DNA of 64,000 nt. It comes from Paulinella micropora (Eukaryota > Cercozoa > Imbricatea > Euglyphida > Paulinellidae). Below the pieces are notes generated by a model that was given only the letters and a program-made list of their open reading frames with translations, was not told the origin of the DNA and did not search any database. Shown one piece after another: positions 55,305 through 64,000 of the stretch (position 1 is the first letter of the stretch; each line of letters starts with the position of its first letter). The position numbers and the translations under genes were made by a program. The stretch is taken from the NCBI GenBank assembly GCA_019918135.1, contig WBZZ01002125.1, positions 36,001 through 100,000 on the forward strand. The letters are read 5' to 3'.

Positions 55305-55850
55305 TATGTCGGCCTCAGCCTCGCGGACCTGCCTCCGGGCTTCCTTGACTAGTTTCCTAAGTTCCTTAAAGTGCCTTTCGGCCTCCTTGAGCTGCCTGGA
55401 CTTGAGGGCCGATGTCTCTTGCAAATCTTGGAAGTTTCTTTGAGTGCAGAAGACAGCCGCCTAAAAAAAGAAAGGCCAATCGCCATTGATGAAAAGGAAT
55501 ATACTAACTTGGCTAACCAAATCTCTTTTCTCTGTCTGATTTGTGCTGCTTAGCAACAGGCACAGTACCTCATATGGGCTCAAAAAGGCTTTGGGTCCAA
55601 TGCGCTGCCCTATGTCGGCCTTGGTTTTGGTCCATGGAGCGCCAGGATTGGCTTGCAAGATGATGTCGTGCAGCACGGCGGCAAGGTCCTCGTAGCTCAT
55701 GGTCTCTTGGTTATGCTCAGCTCTCAATCTGTCTATGGCCTGGTCCAGTGCGTTCATTTCTTGGAAGCCACAGAAGTTCGTGCCAACCGTCTGCTGCACC
55801 TGTGAAAACTCCTTCATCGATCGCAACCATTTCTGCTGCGTAAAAAAAAA
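55305..55850 (-). CDS. Two exons of an unknown coiled-coil protein
   Basis: Upstream exon about 55,840-55,545: after an ACGCAG acceptor it reads QKWLRSMKEFSQVQQTVG, NALDQAIDRLRAEHNQETM, YEDLAAVLHDIILQANPGAP, GPKAFLSPYEVLCLLL. Last exon about 55,460-55,305: after TTTTTTAG it reads AAVFCTQRNFQDLQETSALK, then a charged coiled coil (KEAERHFKELRKLVKEARRQ) to TAA. The exon in between is bounded by a GT near 55,540. No family recognised. More 5' exons are likely further right, among poly-C/GA introns. Confidence 0.5.
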
Positions 55851-55868
55851 CCCCAGGCAAAAGCGCAC

Positions 55869-55901
<33 letters not shown>

Positions 55902-55963
55902 GAACAGAGAGAGAGAGAGAGAACGCGCGTATACTGCACAAAAAAAAACAAAGAAGCAGATAC

Positions 55964-56004
<41 letters not shown>

Positions 56005-56677
56005 AGAAAAAAAACAGCTGCTGTGTCTCGGAGGGAAATGTGATTTTATCAAAGGCTACCTTGGCAGAAAACTGTTTAAAAGAAGAAGTCGGTGCGGCCC
56101 CCCCCCCCCCCCCCCTGCCTCCGCGCGCGCTTTCTATACAGCGAAAACGGACTAAGAAGGGGGGGGCCGAGCGCACAGGGATTGTCAGGGAGAAAAATAA
56201 TAGTGAGGGGGGGGGGGGGCAGCGGGGCCCCTGACGAACAGCTGCTTGTTTGTTGGCGGGTGTGGATTGGGGTTGGGCAGGCCAACGAGACATCTGCGCA
56301 GGGGCATCCGAAATTTAAGGGAGAGAGTAAGAGGCATTTGTTTTCTCTTTGAGCAAAGACGAGGCTTGTAAAAAAAAACCTGTAACAATTAAAACAAATT
56401 GTCGAAAAAAAAGGCAAAATTTTAATCTGCGACAAAAAAAGAAATCAGCGGCAGACCGCCCCCCCCCCCCCCCCCCCCCCCCCCCCTCGCCAATGATGCC
56501 ACAGCTTTTTCCCTCTGTCTTGCAAAGAAGCTAGAAAATTTTTTTTCAGCCTGTTTGTCTTTCTTTTTTTTGTGTGCTTTTGTTAGAACGCCGGCACTCC
56601 GCCACAGCCCATCCCCCCCCCCCCCCCCCCCCCCTGCAGAAATGCCACTAGAACCGGCGCGGCCCGCGCTCAATTAG
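55851..56677. other. Low-complexity introns/spacer
   Basis: (GA)n runs at 55,868-56,000, poly-C at 56,098-56,115 and 56,459-56,486, poly-G at 56,205-56,218 and A-runs. No coding signal I trust. Confidence 0.5.
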
Positions 56678-58225
56678 ATTTCCAGTACGTGTCAATGTAG
56701 TTCGAATCAACCAGAATGCCAAAGCGCTTTCGCCAGTCCTTTGGTTTGTCTAGGGTCTGGTTTAGCGAAGGGTTTTCTTTCAGCATAGCGATCAGGTGGG
56801 CGTGCGCCGAAAACGACAGCTTGTCGCGCCAGGTCAGGGGCTGTGCGTTGTTGTCAGCGCCGCGCCCACACGCGTGTGGGCCTTATAGCTTTGCAAGCCA
56901 TCTTCTTCGCTCTGGAACTCGCTGGGCCCCACGGTCGTCTTGTATCAAACCTCCAGCGCGGTCCACAGGAATTGGTGGCGTTTCTTGCTGCCGTGATTTT
57001 TCATTATACGATTAAGCGCATGGTACACGTACACGCACTCGTTATACGCGACATGCACAAAGGGCTTTTCCTGGTAACGCAAGTCAGGGTGCTTGCCACA
57101 CCAGATATCCCCCATCAGCGTGCGGTTTTGCAGCAGGTCCTGGAGGCGTTCTAGGCAAGGGCGCAGCCCTGCCTTGAACGCACACTTGTCCAGCCTCGGA
57201 AGCATATCCAGCGCCGCGCCCAAATGTTGCAGGTCCTTACTCTCGATGGCGGACAGCATCGTCTGCACCAAAGAATTACATTCTTCCATGCGCTGGCCGC
57301 TCTTACCTACGAGCCTCAGTCTCGTACGTGTTGCAGACGAGCAGCAGGCCAAGTTTTCTTTGGGTTTCTCGCGGCTTATCTGTCGGTAGCAGGACGTCCC
57401 CGTTACTAATAGAGTAAAAGTTAGGGTTCGTGGCGGTGCCTTTCCCGGGCACAACGCACCGGCCTTTACTATTGAGCTGCAGGACCTCACGTTCCAGGCA
57501 CAACATCAAAAATGCCTATCGCCTCGGGAATGATCGCACGACAGGACAAAGATTGTGTAGGGCGATATGCAGGACCACACGTAGTACTCAGTGTCAGAGT
57601 TTGCAAGCAGTGTCGGGATGCTTGCTATCTGGTTGTACAGCCTCTGGACCAACTGCATGTGATCAAGGTCAGCCTTAAGCCAAGACAATAGGTTCGTTGA
57701 TCCGTAGTGCTTCGTTTCCTGCAACAGGAGCAGGTGCTGTGGGCTACACAAGATAACATTCATAACGGACTCGATGACAGCGAGGACAGATACATTAGCC
57801 TTGTCAAAAACTATCTTCGGGACGTCGTTCGCCGCTTTGTACTCGGACCGCTCGATTATGTTTTGCAGAGTCCGTAGGAGCTCCTTGGTCTCTGCGTTCG
57901 GTTCCTTCCTGCCGTGTCTCAACAGCCAAGAAAAATTGTAAGTGCGTGGCACGGCGGGCGGCATTCTTTCAGCGTCTTGCGCCTGTCGCTCCAGCACGCC
58001 ATTTAAGCTAGCAACTGCAACATCTGCCGCCACGCTGTAAAAACGGATACCAAAGGCACTGTTGTCTTTTCCGTCGACAAAGAGCAGGTGCTGCCGCGTC
58101 ACGTGGACCTCAACGGGGCACTTTTCCTTGTTAAATTTTGTAGTTATTTTTAGCAGCGCCTCGAAGTAGGTTAATTCAGTGCTTCGCCGACCGTCTACAA
58201 CATTAGACAACTTTTTGCCGCTCAT
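56678..58225 (-). CDS. Unknown spliced protein, at least three coding blocks
   Basis: ATG 58225 (MSGKKLSNVVDGRRSTELTY) opens a 230-residue block with VEVHVTRQHLLFVDGKDNSA, RTYNFSWLLRHGRKEP and NVILCSPQHLLLLQE. A block at 57,509-57,305 (LCLEREVLQLNSKGRCVVPG, KLGLLLVCNTYETEA) ends at a GTAAGAG donor. Next comes 57,290-56,945 (AMEECNSLVQTML-like, DKCAFKAGLRPCLERLQDLL, FVHVAYNECVYVYHALNRI), and a last block to 56,678 (TWRDKLSFSAHAHLIAML, KRFGILVDSNYIDTYWKSN). The blocks link by introns or single-base shifts and one TGA near 56,945. No family recognised; a sizeable soluble protein. Confidence 0.5.
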
Positions 58226-58299
58226 GGCAAACTGAAAAACAAAGATACGGGATGGTTCCTTTTTTTATTAGGCTTTTAATTCTTAAGGGTATAGCAGAA

Positions 58300-58392
58300 A
58301 GAAAAGAAAGAGAGAGAGAGAGAGAGAGAAAACAAGAGAGGGGGGGGGGGAGGAGCAACGAGCGCTCGTTGGCCCCCCCCCCCCCCCCCTTC
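58300..58392. repeat. (GA)n, poly-G and poly-C tracts
   Basis: GA repeats at about 58,308-58,328, G run 58,339-58,350 and C run 58,374-58,389, between two genes. Confidence 0.9.
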
Positions 58393-58534
58393 CTCCCCCA
58401 CTTGCCCAGCCATTTCCGAGCACTTTTTTTATTCTGCTCTGTTTTGCATATCCAAAACGAAGGGGATGGGAGCGCGGGGATAGAAGAAGCAGGCGCGCGG
58501 TGTTGTGTGCGATGGAGGGGGACGGCTCGCGTCG

Positions 58535-58809
58535 TTAGACTTGACGGGCCCACTCGTTCTCCTCTTCCAGTTTTCTTCTCTCTTCCGGTTTGAAGTCGTC
58601 TTCGATGTCGATGGTAGTTCGAATCTGCTCGGGCGTCTTGCACTTGAGCATGCTCGCAATCTTTGTACATGCGAGCAGCAGCAGCAGTGATTTGATTTCC
58701 ATATAGTTCGCGGCCTGACACACACACACGCAAAAAAAAAAAAAAAACAAAAAAAACAAACGCGACGGATGCGCACTTTTCTGTCTTGTCCACCCTCCCC
58801 CTTCCCCCC

Positions 58810-58840
<31 letters not shown>

Positions 58841-59704
58841 ACTCACTGTCCTCTTGGTTCGGGACGGGCAGGACTGCAAAACAAACAAACCACAAAAAAA
58901 AGAAAGAAAAACAAAAAAGAAACAGACGCAGGAGAGAGAGAACGAGAGAGAAAGAGAGAGAGAGAGAGAAGGAAGGACCAGAGTTAGCTTAAATAGCATC
59001 GGCTGCTCTACATTGATGAACTTAGCGTACTCTGAACCCACTAGTTCGACCATGTCGACGCTCCTGATCGGCTTTTCAATTTCCTTCATTTTTGTCTCGC
59101 TGTAGAGCTTCATGAAGTCGACTACTTGTTCCAGTGTCTCCATATCCTCAATATACAGCTCTATATGATAACATTGTTTGCCATCTTCGTCGATTTTGTA
59201 GTCCTCGTCGTCTCCATCTACAATACCACTGACTAATCCAGATATCTTGGCCTTCGCTAAGGACACACTTACCGTCCTTCCGGCTTCCTCGTTTCCTGCT
59301 GCCGGCGTTCCGGCTTCCTTCTTTCCTGCTGCCGGCGTTCCGGCTTCCTTCTTTCCTGCTGCCGGCGTTCTGGCTTCCTTCTTTCCTGCTGCAGACGTTC
59401 CGGCTTCCTTCTTTCCTGCTGCCGGCGTTCTGGCTTCCTTCTTTCCTGCTGCCGACTTTCAGGCTTCCTCCTTTCCTGCTGCCTTCCCTTCGGCTTTCTC
59501 CTTTCTTGCTGCCGGCTTTCCGGCTTCCTCCTTTCCTGCTGCCGTCCCTTCGGCTTTCTCCTTTCTTGCTGCCGCCCTTGCGGCTTCCCTCTCCTCTTCT
59601 GTTATCAACTCTCTTTTTGTAATTCTGAATATCACTGTTTGTTCTGTGTCATCGTCATTTTCGTCTATGCTCGTAGCTTCTTGCTTCTTCTCTTTCTTGG
59701 ACAT
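58535..59704 (-). CDS. SKP1-like SCF ubiquitin-ligase adaptor with internal repeat expansion
   Basis: The C-terminal exon (about 58,715-58,535) reads AANYMEIKSLLLLLACTKIA, KTPEQIRTTIDIEDDF, KPEERRKLEEENEWA, a clear SKP1 F-box-binding end. The preceding exon (59,266 to about 58,985) has the POZ part (HIELYIEDMETLEQVVDFMK, PMLFKLTL). Upstream, ATG 59704 starts MSKKEKKQEATSIDEN, then TVIFRITKRELITEEERE, which fits the first POZ strand. Between the two halves is a 10-residue repeat (AAGKKEAGTP) with a TGA near 59,459. The intron at about 58,985-58,715 holds poly-C, CA and GA runs. SKP1 links cullin to F-box proteins. Whether this copy is functional depends on the TGA. Confidence 0.75.
59270..59590. 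repeat. 30-bp coding minisatellite in the SKP1-like gene
   Basis: About ten units of CCGGCTTCCTTCTTTCCTGC type (30 bp) give AAGKKEAGTP on the minus strand. Some left-hand units are longer and give AEGKAAGKEEA. Confidence 0.9.
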
Positions 59705-59849
59705 TTTTTTGCGCCACAAAAGATCCCAGAGAGAGAAAGCGGAAAAACGACTTCTGCTACTTAAGTTGTGAAACTCAGTTTTGAAAAAAGGTTCTCAAAA
59801 AGCGTGCAGAAGATGTTTGCAAGAAGGAGTTAAGAAAAAAAGGGGTACT

Positions 59850-59995
59850 GCGGGGGGTGGGGGGGGGGGGGGGGGGGGGGGGGGGGGAGGGGGGGGGAAG
59901 CAAAATTTCTCCCAATGGGAGGGGGGATGTAAGGGCAAGGTAGGGAGAGCCAATTTGGACCCACCTTCCGCCCCCAACTCTTTTTCTTCCGCTCT

Positions 59996-60030
<35 letters not shown>

Positions 60031-60095
60031 CCTCCCGCAGCTGTCCCTCCTTTCCTCACCACACACACAAAAAAGAAAGCCGCCCCCCCCCCCCC
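59850..60095. repeat. Poly-G and poly-C tracts
   Basis: A G-rich run at 59,850-59,897 and C runs at 59,998-60,029 and 60,082-60,096, upstream of the next gene. Confidence 0.9.
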
Positions 60096-60278
60096 CATTT
60101 CCAATTCCACTTTTTATTTTCATTCCAGTCTTGTTTGTTTTTTTCTTGTTGGCAGCCTCGCCCCCCCCGACTCCCGTTTGCGCAACCCTCCCCCTTTCCT
60201 TTTCCCCCCGAAGAAGACCCTGCGTAAATATGAATTTTTTAAGAAAAGAAAGGGGAGAGCTGCCTTGTGCGAAGAAGA

Positions 60279-61004
60279 ATGGCCGGCCGGTTTAAAGCCA
60301 GTGAAAATATCTGGCTGGCCGGAATGCCAAGAAATTTAAGAAACTCTTTCTCCAATCTTGGCAAAGGGCTTCGGTATGTCTACAGGCACAAAGGCCGGAC
60401 GTTCCCTTGGATGGACAGAGTAACACGGAGTTGGGCAAGACGGTGCGTCTCTATCTGGGCAAGCACGGACAGAGCAGCCTTGGCGTCTTTCTTACGGGTG
60501 TTTACGAGACAGAGGAGGTGGCTGCCTCAGAAACAGCCGCAGGTGCAGCGCCTTTTGCAACACCAGATGATGGCGAAGGAAAACACAACAAAGGCACCAC
60601 TGCTGGTCGGACGAGTTCAGCAACACACACTGCTGCAGAAACCAAGAGATACACGGTTGATAAGTTCCTTGCTGGTGCGATCACCAACTATCACGTTGAT
60701 GTCAATGAAGACGACATCGATTATGTCGTACTAACAAATTTTGTGGAATCCCATGGCCCAACGATCTGGTGTTGACACAGCAAGAAAACTCTGAGTACCA
60801 GACGACGCTGATCGCAAGATTGAGTGGAATAATACACTAATTAACGAATTAGTAGACAGTGTTGATGATTTGTCAATTTCATTCAACGTTTGGGAAAAAA
60901 GACTAAATACGACGCTATTTGATACTGACACAAGAACAGTGCGCTTGTACGCCCCGGTGCGCAGCGACAGTTTACCAGTGCAATATGATGATATGCCTCC
61001 CTGA
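60279..61004 (+). CDS. Unknown protein, frame changes inside
   Basis: ATG 60279 (MAGRFKASENIWLAGMPRNL, SFSNLGKGLRYVYRHKG). From about 60,400 the best frame is MDGQSNTELGKTVRLYLGKH, GVFLTGVYETEEVAASETAA, KRYTVDKFLAGAITNYHVDV, DDIDYVVLTNFVESHG. After about 60,750 sequence such as LTQQENSEYQTTLIARLSGI and NELVDSVDDLSISFNVWEKR leads to TGA at 61002-61004. Single-base shifts or short introns must link the three frames. No family recognised. Confidence 0.45.
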
Positions 61005-61675
61005 GGAGTCGGAGGCACGCACTAATTTTTTGGTTCCCCCCTTTGGCTGACCGGGAGGCTAGGCGTGAACAGAAAAAAAACTCCTCTGCGAAAAAACCAG
61101 TCAACAACCACAACGAAAAAGGATTTTAAAAAACCAACCTGCCAAAAACATAAGTGGTAGTGTCAGTCAGAAAAGAGAGGAGGGCAGCAACCTTCGCGAC
61201 AAAGCTTCTGTGAAAATTTATAGCAGGTGGTTGATGACACACTAACACTTTTCTCCCGCGACGAGCCCCTGCCGCATGCCGGATGTTGGTATCCTCTTGT
61301 GTTGGCGTCGCAAAGGTCTGCGGCCTCTTGGCTGCCTGCGCTCAGGCGCTCCGGGCCACGATCCGCCCAGACACAAGAGAACACGGCTGCGTCTACATCA
61401 GCGAGTGCGAGCAGTCTACTTCGTTTCCCTGGGGCCAGCGGGCATTCTTCCTCGTCGCTTTCTTCTATGGCGGGCGACGTCTTATTTCTGTACAGTACAA
61501 AAATAGCTAGTATAACACATACAATCCTCACCAACACACACACACACACACACACACCCCTGCCGAGCAACATCTACCCACACCGTGTACCACTTGACAG
61601 GGTTGGGGGCCATAGTTTAGGCATGCACCCGTGACTATGCGCACGGCAGTAGTTTCGAGCGTTAATACAAACACC
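61005..61675. other. Possible minus-strand exon, otherwise unassigned
   Basis: A minus-strand stretch at about 61,230-61,520 has IVCVILAIFVLYRN (membrane-like) followed by EESDEEECPLAPGKRSRLL. It may be an exon of a membrane protein, but borders are unclear and a (CA)n run precedes it. Confidence 0.3.
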
Positions 61676-61975
61676 AACACACCAACGCACGCCCACACCC
61701 ACCCACCCACCCAACCACCCACCCACCGACCCACCCACCCACCCACACACACATACACACACACATATACAGGCACAGAACACGAACATACATTCAAATA
61801 CATAAACACAAACACACCAAACACACACATAATACATACATACATACATACACACAAAGACAAACACGAGGAAACACACCATCACACACACGCACACACT
61901 CACGCTCACACACACAGACACACAGACACACAGACACACATAATACATACATACAAACATACACAAACACAAACA

Positions 61976-62012
<37 letters not shown>

Positions 62013-62290
62013 GCGCGCGCCCGCACACGCACACACACCATGATACGAACACCAACACACAAACACACAAACATACATGCACACACGCGCTACACACATA
62101 CACAGACGTACACAAAGACATACACACATGCACACATACACGCACACCCTCGCCCGTACACGCATACAGACACACAATACATACATACATAGCATGCATG
62201 CATAATAGACATACACACATAATGCATACATACTTACATACACACACAAACACAAACACACACTCACGCACACACAGACACAAAAACAAA
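61676..62290. repeat. (CA)n / (ACCC)n / (ATAC)n microsatellite field
   Basis: About 600 bp of interleaved CACACA, CACCCACC, CATACATA words, ending with (CT)n at 62,291-62,312. Open frames here are artefacts of the repeats. Confidence 0.95.
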
Positions 62291-62312
62291 CTCTCTCTCT
62301 CTCTCTCTCTCT

Positions 62313-62805
62313 ACATACATACATAAAAGATATACTGCAAGACATGTATGTAAGACATGCATGCAAGACATACATTCTGGTGTTATTGTTATGCATATAC
62401 TTAATTGTATACAGTATTTCTCTTGTGTGTTTAGGTTTTTTTGGCTTGCTCTGTCGTAGCTATATCTTGAGAGAGTTGTGACTGTTGTTGCTTTTACAGC
62501 TGGGCGCGATGCCCAGGTATATTTTCTGGCCTTACCGTGAGCCCCCTCCCTCTCTCCCTCTCACTTTCTCTCCCAACACAACTGCTGCCTACTTCGTTGC
62601 AATATAATATAAAGAAGTTCACTTTTTTTGAATGTAATGTTTCTTTTTTGTGGTGCTGAGCTGTAGCTGAACTCGTTTGGCTCCGTGTTTTCGGCCACAG
62701 TGCACATGTAACGAAACTCAACAGTTTAACGCCAGACAGTTAACACTGTATAATCTGATTAATCTGTTTCTGGGTGTCGAAGCTTGACCAAATAGCATAA
62801 ATCTT

Positions 62806-62861
<56 letters not shown>

Positions 62862-63768
62862 TTTCTACTTAGGCAAATCTTAGTGCCATAGCATTCCCTT
62901 GTGCTCTCGTGTAGGTCTGCATACACCGACCCCTCGTGCCCAAACCGTAAATACACAGAAAAGAAACAACAATAAGACATGCAACGTTTGATCTATATTT
63001 GTCCATGATGCCTCTCGGGGAGTTGGGATGTACAAACTGAGTTTTTGGGAACAACTCTGGAAGGTGCAGAGATATGACTGAGATTTTTTTGATTTGGCAA
63101 TTTTGGCTGATTGATTGGCCGGTTACCGGGTTAGGTCGGATCTGGTGGCTGGCGGGGAATTTCTTATTTACTTTCACTGTGACTTCTTTAGATTGTTTAC
63201 TTAGAACAACGTTGATTATTATAGGCAAGACACCTAAAACAAAATACTGCTGTGTAAATTAACACTGTTAACCGTGGTCGTAACTTAAACTTGTAATGAG
63301 AAATCAGAAGACGTGCATGTAGACAAGACTATAAGAAACTTGTAAATATGAGAAATGAGAAGATGTACATGTAGAAAGACTGAAAAGAACATCAGATCGG
63401 ATCTATAACTATATTGATTATGGTGAACATTTATTATTTGTGAGCAGATAGGTGTTTAGCAGTTTTTTGAAAGAGGAAATAGCGTTAGTGTCTTGAGGAT
63501 GGCTCTCTCTCCAGTTGTGTTTCTGATTTCGCTTTTGATTTCTCTTCTTTCAAACGCATTTATTTCTCTTTGCAATAGTACAGTTTGTAACGGTGCAATA
63601 TGGAATTAAAATCCATATTTACATAGGTACAGATACACACAAGTACTCACACACAGACAGACACACATAAATAGTACATACATACACATGCACAAAAATA
63701 CCAACACACACACACACACAAACACAAACACGCTCGCACACACAAAAGCACCAACACACGCACTCACG

Positions 63769-63807
<39 letters not shown>

Positions 63808-64000
63808 ACACACACACACATACACCCACAATACATACATGCAATACGTGCATCTAATGCATCATACATACATACAAAGTCATACATACATACATACATT
63901 TTTGTATTATGTATATACTTAATTTTATAACTATTTATCTTATATAATCAGGTTTTTTGTTCTTGCTCGGTGGTTCTGTATATTGACGTTTGTGATTGTT
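62313..64000. other. No gene; dispersed repeat ends and microsatellites
   Basis: (CT)n at 62,806-62,855; a weak pair of AGAAATGAGAAGA..TACATGTAGA units near 63,296-63,385; CA/ATAC microsatellites at 63,640-63,895. The TGTATATACTTAATTTTATA block after the second microsatellite (63,905-63,930) resembles 62,393-62,415 after the first, so both may be ends of one repeat family. Confidence 0.6.

Noticed and set aside
61676-62290. Telomeric or subtelomeric repeat
   Set aside because: The words (CA, ACCC, ATAC) are mixed microsatellites with no regular telomere unit, and unrepetitive DNA continues to the right.

Overview
The window is nuclear DNA of a microbial eukaryote, most likely a free-living protist or alga; I cannot name the species. 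Evidence for a eukaryote: coding blocks split by GT-AG introns (some filled with poly-C, TTC, CT or GATA runs), a SKP1-like gene, a chromodomain, RanBP2-type zinc finger and BspA/EGF-type surface protein, a Ty3-like reverse transcriptase, a TNP2-type DNA transposase, a tRNA-derived SINE and heavy microsatellite content.

The main object is a 21,159-bp integrated virus at 11,145-32,303. It is AT-rich, has terminal inverted repeats of about 309 bp that are roughly 98% identical, and sits between two copies of the 6-bp host sequence GTTCAC. Its genes are those of a Polinton/Maverick or Polinton-like virus (PLV): double-jelly-roll major capsid protein, penton-type minor capsid protein, adenovirus-type protease, A32/FtsK-HerA-type packaging ATPase, protein-primed family B DNA polymerase and an RVE integrase. 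Extra genes are a roughly 1,150-residue fibre with a C-terminal S74 (intramolecular chaperone) domain, a second large structural protein, a short secreted cysteine-rich protein, a one-helix membrane protein and several small basic or coiled-coil proteins. The virion block runs leftwards (minus strand) through the centre. The integrase is on the plus strand. The polymerase lies near the right TIR. Most large genes carry single-base deletions in short homopolymers, a few have stop codons, and the penton and protease genes carry short tandem duplications (44 and 4 bp). The copy therefore reads as inactive, although part of the indel load could be assembly error, because host genes show the same kind of lesion.

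The virus also carries its own repeat families: an intergenic dyad repeat built on AAACATCG/CGATGTTT, a GC-rich palindromic module found between genes, in the protease and inside the polymerase, and inverted repeats directly upstream of start codons.

Left host flank (1-11,138): a broken Ty3-like reverse transcriptase, an uncharacterised minus-strand gene, a three-exon gene with extreme introns, a likely seven-helix membrane protein, a decayed PD-(D/E)XK nuclease and a coiled-coil exon.

Right host flank (32,310-64,000): a region to about 50.3 kb pervaded by the palindrome CAAGGTATACCTTG in tandem clusters. It holds a methyltransferase-like gene, a long multi-exon chromodomain gene on the minus strand whose introns contain three 266-bp SINEs, and a TNP2-type transposon whose catalytic middle appears inverted. 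From 50.6 kb onwards lie a BspA-like/EGF surface protein, several unrecognised spliced genes, a SKP1 homologue with an internal repeat expansion, and microsatellite-rich DNA to the end.
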